This document shows positions 29,487 to 38,846 of a stretch of 64,000 nt of DNA, one piece after another. Every line of letters begins with the position of its first letter. Position 1 is the stretch's first letter. Where the stretch lies: positions 62,001 through 126,000 of the forward strand of contig NZ_AODF01000008.1 of assembly GCF_000525875.1 (NCBI RefSeq). Reading direction: 5' to 3'. Both the position numbers and the translations under genes were made by a program. The notes beneath the pieces are model-generated. The model did not search any database. It was not told the origin of the DNA and saw only the letters and a list, made by a program, of their open reading frames with translations. Source of the stretch: Listeria floridensis FSL S10-1187 (GTDB lineage Bacteria > Bacillota > Bacilli > Lactobacillales > Listeriaceae).

Positions 29487-30117
29487 AAACGTAGAATAGA
29501 ATACAAAAATACATGAAGGTCGTTCCCATAATTACGAATAGATGCCAAATGGCGTGCATGTATGGGACTTTTGGAAAGCTGTACAAAACAGCTCCGATAG
29601 TGAACATGATGCCGCCTGCGGCAAGAAGCCAAAATCCGATAGGGCTTAGGCCGGCGTAGAGCGGTTTGATACCGAGTAGGACGAGCCAGCCCATAATCAC
29701 GTAGACAATGGTAGATAAGATGCGCCATTTCTCCAAAAAGAAGATTTTGTAAAGAATTCCGAGAATCGCCATTCCCCAAATAACGCCAAAAAGTGTCCAG
29801 CCTAGTGCGCCGTTTAGTGTGATTAAAACGAACGGGGTATATGTGCCGGCGATTAAAAGATAGATCGAAGCGTGGTCAAGAATGTTGAAAAATTTACGTG
29901 CTCTCGTTGGTGTAAAGCTGTGAAGCAGTGTGGAGCAGAGGTAAAGCAACATTAAACTGATTCCGTAAATGATGAAACTTGTGAGATAAAGCGGATCATT
30001 TTTGCTTACTCCGTAAAGGATGAGCAGGACAAAGGCAGGGATACTAAGTAAAAAACCGATTCCATGTGTAATGGCATTTGCTAATTCTTCCTTGAAATTA
30101 TATACAGCTTCGTTCAT
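29485..30117 (-). CDS. yplQ: Haemolysin III family membrane protein (YplQ-like)
   Basis: Seven-transmembrane protein of the haemolysin III/PAQR family, 210 residues. Family residues include EELANAITHGIGF near the N-terminus, YLCSTLLHSF, NILDHASIYLLIAGTYTPF and the C-terminal YMHAIWHLFVIMGTTFMYF; the His residues likely bind zinc. ATG at 30117 follows AGGTGA; a longer upstream start is unlikely. The name haemolysin reflects one old report and does not imply toxicity. Confidence 0.9.
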   Translation of the reverse strand: MNEAVYNFKEELANAITHGIGFLLSIPAFVLLILYGVSKNDPLYLTSFIIYGISLMLLYLCSTLLHSFTPTRARKFFNILDHASIYLLIAGTYTPFVLITLNGALGWTLFGVIWGMAILGILYKIFFLEKWRILSTIVYVIMGWLVLLGIKPLYAGLSPIGFWLLAAGGIMFTIGAVLYSFPKVPYMHAIWHLFVIMGTTFMYFCILFYV

Positions 30118-30195
30118 TGAATCACCTGTTTCGTTAAAAGATACTTTCATCATACGCTAAACAAGTACGAAAGAAAAGATTTTTTTCAACTTCTA

Positions 30196-30225
30196 GTGAC
30201 TTCCTTCACAGTAAACTGCTATAAT
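30196..30225 (+). promoter_or_regulatory. Promoter of the degV-ypmR-ypmS run
   Basis: GTGACT (30196-30201) and TATAAT (30220-30225) are 18 bp apart, about 35 bases before the degV ATG. The open frame running through this promoter is therefore not coding here. Confidence 0.7.
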
Positions 30226-30259
30226 AGTGAGTATCAAGCAAAAATTGGATGTGAAGAAA

Positions 30260-31105
30260 ATGACAAAAAAAAATTAAAAATTATTACCGATTCAACAGCT
30301 TGCCTGACAAGAGAGGAAGCAGAAAAATACGATATCGAGGTCATGCCGTTATCTGTTGAAGTGGAAGGCAAAATTTATGATCCGATTAAAGATTTAACGC
30401 CAAGTTCGTTTATGGAGCTGATGCAGCACTCCAAACAGCTTCCGAAATCTTCTCAGCCGCCACTTGGCAAATTTGTGGAACTTTATGAAAAATACTTGGA
30501 TGAAGGCTACGAAGTGCTTTCGATCCATTTAACAGAAAAATTAAGCGGCACGGTAAACACGGCACGTCAAGCAGCTGAAATGGCGGGCGGAGCGGTTACG
30601 GTGATTGATACGGATTTCATTGCCCGCGGCCAAGCTTTCCAAGTACTGGAAGCAGCAAGAATGGCACAATCAGGCGAACACGAACTTGCTGATATTGTTG
30701 CGCGTCTTGCTGAAATCAAATCGAAAACAAAGCTCTATATTGTCGTTGTGACGCTTGAAAACCTTGTAAAAGGCGGACGAGTGGGACGTGTTCAAGGTCT
30801 TCTTGGCAGTTTGCTAAATATTAAGCTGATTGCTGAACTGAAAGAAGGGCAGCTTGAAGAGGAAGCAAAAGTGAGAAGCAATAAAAAGATTTTGAATTAT
30901 TTACTAGATCTTATTCAAACAGAAAAACGTAAAATTGTTGAACTAGATGTGGAACATGCGAATGGCTTGCAGATGGCAGAAGCTTTTCAAGCGGGGGCTA
31001 AAAAAAATTCTTGGACTGGGTTCGATTCCGATTTTTGATGCTGACCCGGTTGTTGCAACACATGCTGGAAATGGCGCGTTTGCAGTGATGTACTATACGG
31101 AATAA
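30260..31105 (+). CDS. degV: DegV family fatty-acid-binding protein, two frameshifts
   Basis: DegV/FakB-type protein that binds a fatty acid in the cytoplasm; FakB proteins present fatty acids to the FakA kinase. N-terminal KLKIITDSTACLTREEAEKY and PKSSQPPLGKFVELYEKY are typical. The ATG at 30260 enters an A9 run (30265-30273) that is out of frame with the body, needing one more or two fewer A. An A8 run (31000-31007) has one extra base; corrected, the tail reads LGSIPIFDADPVVATHAGNG and ends at 31105. Corrected length about 280. Confidence 0.88.
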
Positions 31106-31120
31106 AAGCGGGGAAAGACG

Positions 31121-31917
31121 ATGAAGAAAAAAAACAAAGTGGCTAATTACGGCAGCTTTCATTGTGATCGCTTTACTAGTAGGCGGTCTTTTTCTTACAA
31201 ACTATCTGGATGAAAAGAAAATTGAAGCAAAAACGCCGATCAACTTGCTTGCGATGGGAGATTCCTTGACGGAAGGAGTCGGCGATGAGGATAAAAATCA
31301 AGGCTATGTAGGGATTTTGAAAAAAAACTTTAGCCGAGAAAGAAGAAATCCGCAGTGTTTCAACGAGCAATTTTGGCGTGTCTGGTAATCGTAGCGACCA
31401 GTTATTAAAGCGGCTTAAGACGGATCAGACTTTTCGTAAGAAGCTTAAGGAGGCGAATGTCGTAACGATAACAATTGGTGGAAATGATGTCATGAAGGTA
31501 CTCCGGTCACGGCTTTTAGAAGTGAAGGTGTCTGATTTCGACAAGGCAGAACAAAACTTCCAGAAAAATTTGGCGGAAATCTTTCAAGAAACACGTGCTC
31601 TTAATCAAGATGCACCGATTTTTCTGGTGGGGGTTTATAATCCGTATACGACGTATTTTAGTCAAATTAAAGAATTTGATGAAATTATCAGCAGTTGGAA
31701 CGATGGTTCGGAAGCTTTTGTTAAGAAGCAAAAAAATGCCTATTTTGTTCCGGTTGCAAGTCAGCTTGAGAATCGGGATGAAAAAAATCGTGATAAACCG
31801 AATCCGCTTCTGGCGGATGATTATTTCCACCCGAATCATAAGGGCTATGAAAAAATGGCAGCTGCGGTTCAAACTGCAATTTTACGCGAGAATGCGGCTG
31901 GAAAGATTCCGAAATAG
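31121..31917 (+). CDS. ypmR: SGNH/GDSL lipase-like protein (YpmR type), two frameshifts
   Basis: Membrane-anchored or secreted SGNH hydrolase. An N-terminal hydrophobic segment (WLITAAFIVIALLVGGLFLT) acts as anchor or signal. Catalytic blocks are GDSLTEGVGD (Ser), ITIGGNDVMK (Gly-Asn) and DYFHPNHKG (Asp-His). Two A8 runs (31127-31134 and 31320-31327) each hold one extra base; corrected, the protein is 264 residues. ypmS follows after 15 bases, as in Bacillus. Substrate unknown. Confidence 0.85.
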
Positions 31918-31932
31918 AAAGGTGTTAACGAT

Positions 31933-32571
31933 GTGACAAAACGAACGACAAGAAGCGAAACCAAACAAAAACTTGTGCGCGAAATCAATTTTTGGAAATG
32001 GATTTGTATTGCGCTTCTGCTTGTTATTATCGGTTTTTTTGCTTGGATTTATCTTTCAATATTTGTATTAAGTCCAACTGAAGAGCCAACGCCTTCGCTG
32101 AAAAGTAATCATAAGCATGTGGAATTTACGACAAGTACTTCGAAGGCTGATTTAAATAAATTAATTGAAACATACATTGATGATTTTAGTAAGGAATTCA
32201 GCAATGATGAAGATATTGGTTATGATGTTTATGTTTCGAATAATGTTATTTTCAAGGCGGAAACAAAAATTTTCGATGAACCGATTGAAATGAAACTTAT
32301 TTTCTCGCCGACAGTGAAGAAAAATGGTGATGTTGTGCTGACGCTGAAAGATTTGTCGGTTGGAGCGCTGCCACTTCCAGTTAATTCGGTTATGAGTTTT
32401 GTTAACAAGCAATATAAGTTTCCCGATTGGGTGACGGTGATTCCAAAACAAAAGAAAATCTATCTTAGTCTCGAAAAACTTAAGCTTGAAGGCGATACGA
32501 AAGTACGGGTCGATACGCTTGATTTGAAGAAAGACGATATTTCGTTTACACTCTTAGTACCCGTTAATTAA
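31933..32571 (+). CDS. ypmS: YpmS family protein
   Basis: A 212-residue protein with one N-terminal membrane segment (WKWICIALLLVIIGFFAWIYL) and an extracellular beta-rich domain of the DUF2140/YpmS family. The start is GTG at 31933 after AAAGGTG. It pairs with the SGNH hydrolase upstream, a combination conserved in Firmicutes, suggesting a joint role at the cell surface. Biochemical role unknown. Confidence 0.82.
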   Translation: MTKRTTRSETKQKLVREINFWKWICIALLLVIIGFFAWIYLSIFVLSPTEEPTPSLKSNHKHVEFTTSTSKADLNKLIETYIDDFSKEFSNDEDIGYDVYVSNNVIFKAETKIFDEPIEMKLIFSPTVKKNGDVVLTLKDLSVGALPLPVNSVMSFVNKQYKFPDWVTVIPKQKKIYLSLEKLKLEGDTKVRVDTLDLKKDDISFTLLVPVN

Positions 32572-32602
32572 TTGATTGACGAGGCAGATTGGGGGCTTTT
32601 AA

Positions 32603-33136
32603 ATGACAGAGAAGAAATTAGAAAAAGCAACGTTTGCTGGAGGGTGTTTTTGGTGTATGGTGAAGCCGTTTGATACGCAACCGGGCATTGAACGTGTGGT
32701 TTCCGGATATACGGGCGGACATACTGAAAATCCGACTTATGAAGAAGTCTGCAGTGGAACAACTGGGCATGCTGAAGCGGTTGAAATCACATTTGATCCA
32801 GCAATTTTCCCCTATGATAAGCTTGTAGATGTTTATTTCATGCAAACAGACCCGACCGATGCGGAAGGTCAATTTGTAGATCGAGGCAGTTCTTATCGTC
32901 CGGCAATTTTTTATCATGATCGTGCTCAAAAAGAAACAGCTGAAAAGGCTGTTCGTGATCTTGAAGCAAGCGGACGCTTCAAAAAGCCGATCGTAACGGA
33001 GATTGTACCTGCAAGTACATTCTATCCGGCAGAGGACTACCATCAAGATTTTTATAAGAAAGACAGTGCTCACTATAAAGGGTATCGGAATGCTTCTGGG
33101 AGAGATCAGTTTATCCAAAGTCACTGGAAAGGATGA
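32603..33136 (+). CDS. msrA: Peptide methionine sulfoxide reductase MsrA
   Basis: Reduces S-methionine sulfoxide in proteins. It has 177 residues. The catalytic motif GGCFWCM lies near residue 12, with [27 protein letters not shown] and [10 protein letters not shown] following. A second gene, msrB, starts six bases after the stop, so both epimers of methionine sulfoxide are repaired by one operon. Confidence 0.96.
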   Translation: MTEKKLEKATFAGGCFWCMVKPFDTQPGIERVVSGYTGGHTENPTYEEVCSGTTGHAEAVEITFDPAIFPYDKLVDVYFMQTDPTDAEGQFVDRGSSYRPAIFYHDRAQKETAEKAVRDLEASGRFKKPIVTEIVPASTFYPAEDYHQDFYKKDSAHYKGYRNASGRDQFIQSHWKG

Positions 33137-33142
33137 GGGAAA

Positions 33143-33580
33143 ATGGATCAAAAGAAAAAAGAAGCACGTCTTAAGGAATTAACGGAAATCGAATACAAGG
33201 TGACACAAGAAAACGGGACAGAACGACCGTTTGAAAACGAGTATTTTAATAATAATCAGCCGGGGATTTATGTGGATATTGTATCGGGCAAACCGCTTTT
33301 TTCATCGACTGATCAATACGATGCAGGCTGCGGCTGGCCAAGTTTTACGCGTCCGATTGATGCGGCTGAAATTGAAGAAAACTTTGATACGAGTTTTGGT
33401 ATGAGACGAACGGAAGTGCGCTCGAAGGAAGCTGATTCGCATCTTGGTCATGTTTTTACAGACGGACCTAAGGAAGCGGGCGGCTTGCGATACTGTATTA
33501 ATTCGGCGGCGCTGCGTTTTATTCCGGTTGATGAACTGGAAGAAGCTGGGTACGGCAAATACCAGGCGCTGTTTAAATAA
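33143..33580 (+). CDS. msrB: Peptide methionine sulfoxide reductase MsrB
   Basis: Reduces R-methionine sulfoxide. It has 145 residues. Motifs: [33 protein letters not shown] and the catalytic [11 protein letters not shown]. It lacks the two CxxC zinc pairs of many MsrB enzymes, as is common in this lineage. A terminator follows. Confidence 0.96.
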   Translation: MDQKKKEARLKELTEIEYKVTQENGTERPFENEYFNNNQPGIYVDIVSGKPLFSSTDQYDAGCGWPSFTRPIDAAEIEENFDTSFGMRRTEVRSKEADSHLGHVFTDGPKEAGGLRYCINSAALRFIPVDELEEAGYGKYQALFK

Positions 33581-33588
33581 CAAATCGA

Positions 33589-33623
33589 TAAGGCTCTTTG
33601 GGAAAATCCGAAGAGCCTTTTTC
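33589..33623 (+). terminator. Terminator of msrA-msrB
   Basis: AAGGCTCTT pairs with AAGAGCCTT and is followed by a short T run. Confidence 0.85.
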
Positions 33624-33641
33624 AAGGGAGAGGAAAGACTC

Positions 33642-34544
33642 ATGAAACTTAAAGTAGCTGTAATCGGTCTTGGAGGCATTGCGCAAAAAGCTTATTTGCC
33701 AGTCTTTGCAGAGCTTGAAAACGTAGAAGTTCATCTTTATACGCGAGACATGACAAAACTGAAAAATTTGAGTGAGAAATATCGTTTTCATTATTTGCAT
33801 CAATCAATTGATTCTGTTATTAGCGCAGGGGTTCAAGCCGCATTTGTTCACAGCTCAACGGCAAGTCATGCGGAAATTGTGCGGCAACTGATCGAAAATC
33901 GGATTGCGGTTTATGTCGATAAGCCGATTTCGGATAAAATCGCTGAAGCGAGGGAGCTAACGGAGCTTGCAAAGGCAAAACAAGTGCCGCTTATGACAGG
34001 TTTTAATCGCCGCTTTGCACCCGTTTATCAGGAGTTAAAACAGCTTTCGGATGCGAATATGGTTGTGATGCAGAAAAATCGAGCGAATTCAGTTGGGGCC
34101 GCGGAAACGTTTATTTATGATGACTTTATTCATGTGGTCGATACGGTTCGGTTTTTACTCGATGGGAACATTGAACGGTTTGAAGTATATCCGCTTTTCC
34201 AAGGGGAAGAGCTTGCGAGCTTAACGGTGCAGTTTGTTTCGGATGGCAGGGTGGCAACTGCGATCATGAATCGCGATAGCGGCGTCGCAGAGGAAAAGCT
34301 GGAGGTATTCACGCCTGCTGGAAAATGGACGGCGCTTGATTTGCAAGAACTCGAAGTGAAAACGGGGACAAGCTTGCGCAAGGAGCGCTTTGGTGACTGG
34401 GAAAAAACACTCTATAAGCGGGGCTTTGTTCAAATTGTTACAGCATTTCTTGCCTCGGTAGCGGAAAACAGGGCAATGCCGATTTCAGCAGAAGATGCGC
34501 TTGAAACTCATGAACTATGCGAAAAAATCCTGCGAGCGCTTTAA
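33642..34544 (+). CDS. Gfo/Idh/MocA family oxidoreductase
   Basis: NAD(P)-dependent oxidoreductase of 300 residues. Rossmann motif VAVIGLGGIAQKAYLPVF at the N-terminus; the family EKP-type motif appears as VDKPISD; the active-site region includes FNRRFAPVY and FIYDDFIHVVDTVRFLL. ATG at 33642 is preceded by AGGGAGAGG; an upstream open extension crosses the msrB terminator and is not coding. Substrate cannot be read from sequence. Confidence 0.85.
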   Translation: MKLKVAVIGLGGIAQKAYLPVFAELENVEVHLYTRDMTKLKNLSEKYRFHYLHQSIDSVISAGVQAAFVHSSTASHAEIVRQLIENRIAVYVDKPISDKIAEARELTELAKAKQVPLMTGFNRRFAPVYQELKQLSDANMVVMQKNRANSVGAAETFIYDDFIHVVDTVRFLLDGNIERFEVYPLFQGEELASLTVQFVSDGRVATAIMNRDSGVAEEKLEVFTPAGKWTALDLQELEVKTGTSLRKERFGDWEKTLYKRGFVQIVTAFLASVAENRAMPISAEDALETHELCEKILRAL

Positions 34545-34587
34545 GTTCTAACTTTACGTTTTCGGAAAAATCCTCTATAGTTAGAAC
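34545..34587 (+). promoter_or_regulatory. Promoter of yozE-deoD enclosed by an inverted repeat
   Basis: TTTACG (34553-34558) and TATAGT (34576-34581) are 17 bp apart. Perfect 9-bp arms GTTCTAACT (34545-34553) and AGTTAGAAC (34579-34587) bracket the promoter, overlapping both hexamers. The arrangement suggests an operator pair or dimer site; no regulator is identified. Confidence 0.6.
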
Positions 34588-34615
34588 ATGAAAAAACAGT
34601 TGGAGGTAAAGCTTT

Positions 34616-34846
34616 GTGGGACGATCTTTTTATCACTTTTTAATGACGTATCGTGATCCGGAAAAGCGCGATGATAAGACAAACTTTGCGAATGCGGCTT
34701 ACCGTGACCACAGTTTTCCAAAACAAGCGACGAATTATCAAATGCTTAGCAACTATTTGGAACTAAATGCACCGTATTTGAATGGTATGGCGCTTTTTGA
34801 TGAGCTTTATGAAGAATATTTGCTGGATGAAGAAAAACATCGCTAA
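34616..34846 (+). CDS. yozE: YozE family small protein
   Basis: A 76-residue helical protein of the YozE/UPF0346 family. The conserved N-terminus [12 protein letters not shown] and the [23 protein letters not shown] helix are present. GTG start at 34616 follows TTGGAGG. Function unknown. It precedes deoD by 20 bases and probably shares its transcript. Confidence 0.88.
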   Translation: MGRSFYHFLMTYRDPEKRDDKTNFANAAYRDHSFPKQATNYQMLSNYLELNAPYLNGMALFDELYEEYLLDEEKHR

Positions 34847-34866
34847 ATGTGAATGGAGGAGAAAAA

Positions 34867-35565
34867 ATGAGTGTACATATTTCGGCACAGCAAGGGGAAA
34901 TTGCAGAAACGATTCTGCTTCCTGGGGACCCGCTTCGGGCAAAATATATTGCAGAAACGTTTCTTGAACATCCAGTTTTGTTTAATGAAGTGCGCGGCAT
35001 GCTCGGCTATACGGGTGTTTACAAGGGCAAACGCGTTTCTGTAATGGGAACGGGGATGGGGATTCCGTCCATTTCGATTTATGTGAATGAACTGATTCAA
35101 AGTTACGATGTAAAAAACTTAATTCGTGTTGGAACAATGGGCGCGATTCAAAAAGATGTGAAGGTACGAGATGTTGTGATTGCACAAGCGGCTTCGACCG
35201 ATTCAAAAATCAATCAAAATACTTTTCCAGGCGTGGATTTTGCGCCGGTTGCTGATTTTGGTTTATTAAAACGAGCCTATGATGCGGGTTCTGCTAAAGG
35301 CCTTTCGCTTCAAGTCGGCAATGTTTTTTCATCGGATCGTTTTTACAATGATGAGCTCGATAAGGAAAAGCTTGCGGCATACGGGGTTTTAGGTATCGAA
35401 ATGGAAGCTGCGGCACTTTATACGCTGGCGCAAAAATACGGGCGCAAAGCACTTGCTATTTTAACGGTAAGTGATCATATTTTTACAGGCGAAGAAACAT
35501 CAGCGCTTGAACGGCAAACGACATTCAATGACATGATTGAAGTAGCTCTTGAAGCAGCACTTTAA
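34867..35565 (+). CDS. deoD: Purine nucleoside phosphorylase DeoD
   Basis: Hexameric purine nucleoside phosphorylase releasing bases and ribose-1-phosphate from (deoxy)nucleosides. It has 232 residues. Motifs: [40 protein letters not shown] and the active-site [13 protein letters not shown] and [14 protein letters not shown] at 34867 lies behind GGAGGAG; the upstream GTG overlaps the ribosome site. Confidence 0.95.
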   Translation: MSVHISAQQGEIAETILLPGDPLRAKYIAETFLEHPVLFNEVRGMLGYTGVYKGKRVSVMGTGMGIPSISIYVNELIQSYDVKNLIRVGTMGAIQKDVKVRDVVIAQAASTDSKINQNTFPGVDFAPVADFGLLKRAYDAGSAKGLSLQVGNVFSSDRFYNDELDKEKLAAYGVLGIEMEAAALYTLAQKYGRKALAILTVSDHIFTGEETSALERQTTFNDMIEVALEAAL

Positions 35566-35600
35566 GTGTTAGATAGATAGAAAGGCATGATGGTCATAAA

Positions 35601-36419
35601 ATGAAGACATTTATTTCACTCATGATTGCGATTATGATTGCGGTTATTCAAACGGTTTTTGGGACTGCAGATGATCAGTCAACCAAGTCCAATCAAACGA
35701 ATACAACAAATGAAAAAGAAGAAGCAAAGCTTGAAAAACTCAAGAAAGATCCGCTTTATTCATTTATCAATAAGCAAAACAAATTGATGGATAAAGATGG
35801 AACGGAATATATTCAGAATGAGGATAATCTTTTGATTCTGGCTAATAAGGATTATTTGATGCAATCTAGTTATATTCCAAAAGATTTGGTACGCCCGAAT
35901 GTCGAGTTTTCGTTTGGTGACCAGCAAATCGAAAAAGCTCAGATGAGAAAAGCAGCTGCTGATGGGCTTGCTGCAATGTTCAGCGGAGCGAAAACAGCAG
36001 GATATGATTTATATGCGGTTTCAGGTTATCGTTCGTATGCACGCCAGCAAGAAGTCTATCAAGCTGAGGTGAATGCGAAAGGTGTTGAAAAAGCGGGTGA
36101 AGCTGTTGCGGTTCCTGGAACAAGCGAGCATCAGACTGGGCTTGCGATGGATATTTCATCACGGAGCGCAAATTTTAATTTGTCAGCGGCTTTCGGCGAA
36201 ACTCCGGAAGGGAAATGGGCAAAAGAGAACGCATATAAATATGGTTTCATTCTTCGCTATCCAAGCGGGAAAGAAGCAATTACGAAGTACGAATACGAAG
36301 CTTGGCATTTCCGCTATGTCGGCAAGGAAGCTGCTGAGATCATTTATAAGCATGACTGGACTCTCGAAGAATTTTTTGAGCAGGTCAAACTGTTAGACGA
36401 TAAAGTGAAGAAAGCTTAA
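35601..36419 (+). CDS. D-alanyl-D-alanine carboxypeptidase, VanY/M15B type
   Basis: Secreted peptidoglycan peptidase that trims the terminal D-Ala. It has 272 residues with an N-terminal hydrophobic signal (ISLMIAIMIAVIQTVFG) and a Lys/Asn-rich linker. The zinc site is seen in GTSEHQTGLAMDIS (HxxxxxxD) and EAWHFRYVG, plus SGYRSYARQQEVY. No lipoprotein cysteine. A strong terminator follows; the gene may be read with deoD. Confidence 0.9.
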   Translation: MKTFISLMIAIMIAVIQTVFGTADDQSTKSNQTNTTNEKEEAKLEKLKKDPLYSFINKQNKLMDKDGTEYIQNEDNLLILANKDYLMQSSYIPKDLVRPNVEFSFGDQQIEKAQMRKAAADGLAAMFSGAKTAGYDLYAVSGYRSYARQQEVYQAEVNAKGVEKAGEAVAVPGTSEHQTGLAMDISSRSANFNLSAAFGETPEGKWAKENAYKYGFILRYPSGKEAITKYEYEAWHFRYVGKEAAEIIYKHDWTLEEFFEQVKLLDDKVKKA

Positions 36420-36460
36420 TGTGAACTGTCTTTTCCTCAGGGAAAAGACAGTTTTTTTGT
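36420..36460 (+). terminator. Terminator after the carboxypeptidase gene
   Basis: AACTGTCTTTTCC pairs with GGGAAAAGACAGTT, followed by T7. Confidence 0.92.
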
Positions 36461-36913
36461 GGGTATACTGATATCACGGCACTCAGATGTTTATAGGAAA
36501 CTTGTTTTTATTTGTTCTGCCGGCGAGAAACGGGAGAATCTCTCTTTTGTGACATTCAAAGGAAAACAAATCGAGCAAAGTGATTCAAATGTTCACAAAA
36601 AAAACACAGACAGGAGTATAAGAATATGATATTGTATACATGTAAAAAAAGAATAATCAGGAGATGAAATTGATGATGGATCAGTACAGAATGGGTCTGG
36701 AAGAACCACATTCGTTTGTGAAAACTTAAACATTGAACAATCAAGAAATGAAATCAATCTTTACAGCGCTAATCTTTTATTCAAAACAGTTCACACCGAA
36801 AATGGCTTTAAATGAACAATAATTTTCGGAAATGTGGTTATCAATGCGAACAAGAAAATAGACTCGTTATGAAGATTCATAGGAGCTTTTCTTTGTAGAA
36901 AGGAGTACTAGTT
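36461..36913. other. Long leader region before the type VII effector operon
   Basis: About 450 bases without an evident gene. It holds an imperfect inverted pair (TTTTGTGACATT near 36545 and AATGTTCACAAAA near 36590), promoter-like A/T tracts after it, and a 21-codon open frame from ATG 36664 (ending EEPHSFVKT) with GGAG just before it. I cannot decide whether that frame is translated. No known RNA family is recognised. Confidence 0.4.
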
Positions 36914-37204
36914 ATGGCACCTATCACAAGTGATTTGGGACAAGCTTCAGAAAAGGCGACGGCACTGCAACAGGCAGTCTCATCTCTTCAAACGACCGCG
37001 ACAGTTTCAAAAGATGAGCAAACGACAGTGGCTGGAAATAAAAATGCCCATGAAGCTATTCAAGCAGAAGCGGATGCTGTTATGCACATTGCACAAGCGT
37101 TAACTGCCGCCAGTGCAAATTTGCAAAGTGTTGCGCAAGAATTTGCTGCAAAAGACGAAGAGTTAGGGAGCGCTTTTCAGCTAATGGGGGAAGATGGTTT
37201 ATGA
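36914..37204 (+). CDS. Small helical T7SS partner protein (WXG100-like, TIGR04197/DUF3130 type)
   Basis: A 96-residue, almost entirely helical, Ala/Gln-rich protein of the WXG100-like size class, without a WXG. The pattern (ASEKATALQQAVSSLQTTAT, then HEAIQAEADAVMHIAQALTAA, then QSVAQEFAAKDEELGSAF) fits the TIGR04197/DUF3130 group, which accompanies LXG toxins and is proposed to help target them to the type VII secretion system. GAAAGGAG stands before the ATG. The stop overlaps the next ATG (ATGA), so the operon is translationally coupled. No secretion machinery gene is in the window. Confidence 0.75.
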   Translation: MAPITSDLGQASEKATALQQAVSSLQTTATVSKDEQTTVAGNKNAHEAIQAEADAVMHIAQALTAASANLQSVAQEFAAKDEELGSAFQLMGEDGL

Positions 37205-37554
37205 AAACACCGGAATCATATCAACAGGAAGAGCAACTTTTACTAAGGAAGGAAGAAGAAAATCTTCAAAAGCGAAGAGAAATAGAACGGCTAAAAGAGT
37301 CTTACGAGACGCATTTTCGACAAGGGCTTCGCTTTATGGACGGGCTTCGTTACACTTTTCGGCAGAATGATCGAGCTTTTATTCACGAAAATATGCAAGA
37401 TCGTGTTTTTGCATTTTCGCATTCTATTCGTGACGACTTGGAAGAAACGGCTGAATTGTATCAGCGAGAAAAAAGACAACTCGAAGACCAGTTGAATGAA
37501 ATCGCTTATGAAAAACGAAAAGCACGCTTAGAGGAACGGGAGGGTCTGGGATGA
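37201..37554 (+). CDS. Helical LXG partner protein (DUF3958-like)
   Basis: A 117-residue, highly charged protein that is coiled-coil nearly throughout (EEQLLLRKEEENLQKRREIE near the start, EREKR-type helices at the end). Its size, charge and position between the DUF3130-like gene and the LXG gene fit the DUF3958-type second partner described for streptococcal LXG effectors. It overlaps both neighbours by ATGA junctions. The family name is from memory of organisation and sequence style; moderate confidence. Confidence 0.68.
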   Translation: MKTPESYQQEEQLLLRKEEENLQKRREIERLKESYETHFRQGLRFMDGLRYTFRQNDRAFIHENMQDRVFAFSHSIRDDLEETAELYQREKRQLEDQLNEIAYEKRKARLEEREGLG

Positions 37555-38846
37555 GTATTGATATGTATGTGTCGAAGTCAAAAGCACAAGAAGCAAGTAC
37601 GAGTAGCGTCTGTCAACATCATGTAGAAGGTTATGCCGCTATTCAACAAGCGATCAGTCAGTTTACACTAAGCAGTCCACTTCTCATGGGAAAAGCATAT
37701 GAGTCTGCGAAGGCCTTTTATAGTGCAGTACTGTATCCGCTTGTTCAGGCGGGAATTCTATTGTCTGAAGCTACAGGAAAAGCAGTGAAGGAGTTTCCCG
37801 AGCGTTATCAAAGTGAAGTAGACAGCGGCGATTTGAAGCAATCGGAGCTGGAAGAAAAAATACGAGAAGTAGATCAACTTATTACGCAAACGAATGATAT
37901 TCATCACATGCTAACCTCATCTAGCTTAACAGAATTAGATCGGCAAAATCAGATTCTGCTTAATCGAGGCCTGTTAGATACTTATCAAACTGAAAAGAAG
38001 GAATTGGAAGAGAAGCTTCAGAAGTTAGTAGCATTTAACGCCAGTTCTCCAACTCTATTTTCAGAAATTACCAGTTTGAAACAAGCTATTGATCAGGGCC
38101 TTGCACAAACGAGAACTGCATGGAATAGTCAAGCTGGTACATTTGTCATTCCTAGCAATGATGACTTAGAGTGGGTTAATCGGATACAGGAAATTCAAGC
38201 AAGAAAAAGTGAACAAGAAGGTGCAGATTCGCAATTGAAGGGAGTTAAAGATGTTGGGATATCTGTCATGTCTGGGACAGTTGTCGGCGTGGCTGGTAAT
38301 GAAATTGAAAATAGTTTAACAGGCATCGGAGCGCGACGGGGAGCAAAGGAATCTCTTTCCATATGGCAAAATAGATATTCAATTGAAACTGCTGATGGGG
38401 CAATACTTGGCAAAGTACCAGGAGCGACGCAAGCCCTACGAGAATCTACTGAACAATCAGCGGTAAATCTTGCAGGATATTCTGGTAAAGCTCTATCTGA
38501 GGGTGCTGGATTATTAGTTGGTGTTGGTATTGATATGTGGAGTGGTGACAGTGCTGAAGAGGCTTGGGGTAAAGAGATAGTAACAGCTACTGCGGTGATT
38601 GGTACGACTGGATTGATCGAAGCTGGAAGCGCTGCTCTCGTAAGTGTCGGTGTATTAGCGAATCCAATTGGTGTTGGGGTTGTGGGAGCAGTAGCAATAG
38701 GAGTAGGAATAGGGCTAGCGAATGATTGGACTAGAGACCACTTCCAGGGTGTGAAAGATTTTGAAGATAATATTGGGGAAGCAGTGGTATCACGTTGGAA
38801 TAATGTGAAGGAAGGAGCCCAAGGTTTATTTGGGAGTATATTTTAG
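37551..38846 (+). CDS. LXG-domain type VII secretion effector with glycine-zipper toxin domain
   Basis: A 431-residue predicted antibacterial toxin. Residues 1-205 form a helical LXG domain (VEGYAAIQQAISQFTLSSPLLMGKAY onward, ending near FVIPSNDDLEWV), which directs export by the ESX/T7SSb. After a charged linker (205-230), the C-terminal domain is Gly/Ala/Val-rich with hydrophobic stretches near 234-250, 315-328 and 343-390. The last includes GVGVVGAVAIGVGIG, a glycine-zipper pattern. No nuclease, NADase or lipase motif is visible. This suggests a membrane-inserting toxin of the TelE/TspA kind; inference only. The end (DWTRDHFQGVKDFEDNIGEA) is amphipathic. The next gene starts directly after the stop. 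Confidence 0.85.
   Translation: MSIDMYVSKSKAQEASTSSVCQHHVEGYAAIQQAISQFTLSSPLLMGKAYESAKAFYSAVLYPLVQAGILLSEATGKAVKEFPERYQSEVDSGDLKQSELEEKIREVDQLITQTNDIHHMLTSSSLTELDRQNQILLNRGLLDTYQTEKKELEEKLQKLVAFNASSPTLFSEITSLKQAIDQGLAQTRTAWNSQAGTFVIPSNDDLEWVNRIQEIQARKSEQEGADSQLKGVKDVGISVMSGTVVGVAGNEIENSLTGIGARRGAKESLSIWQNRYSIETADGAILGKVPGATQALRESTEQSAVNLAGYSGKALSEGAGLLVGVGIDMWSGDSAEEAWGKEIVTATAVIGTTGLIEAGSAALVSVGVLANPIGVGVVGAVAIGVGIGLANDWTRDHFQGVKDFEDNIGEAVVSRWNNVKEGAQGLFGSIF

Noticed and set aside
29306-29779. 157-residue minus-strand open frame across the haemolysin III gene
   Set aside because: It is a shadow of the haemolysin III gene and crosses a terminator; it has no ribosome site.
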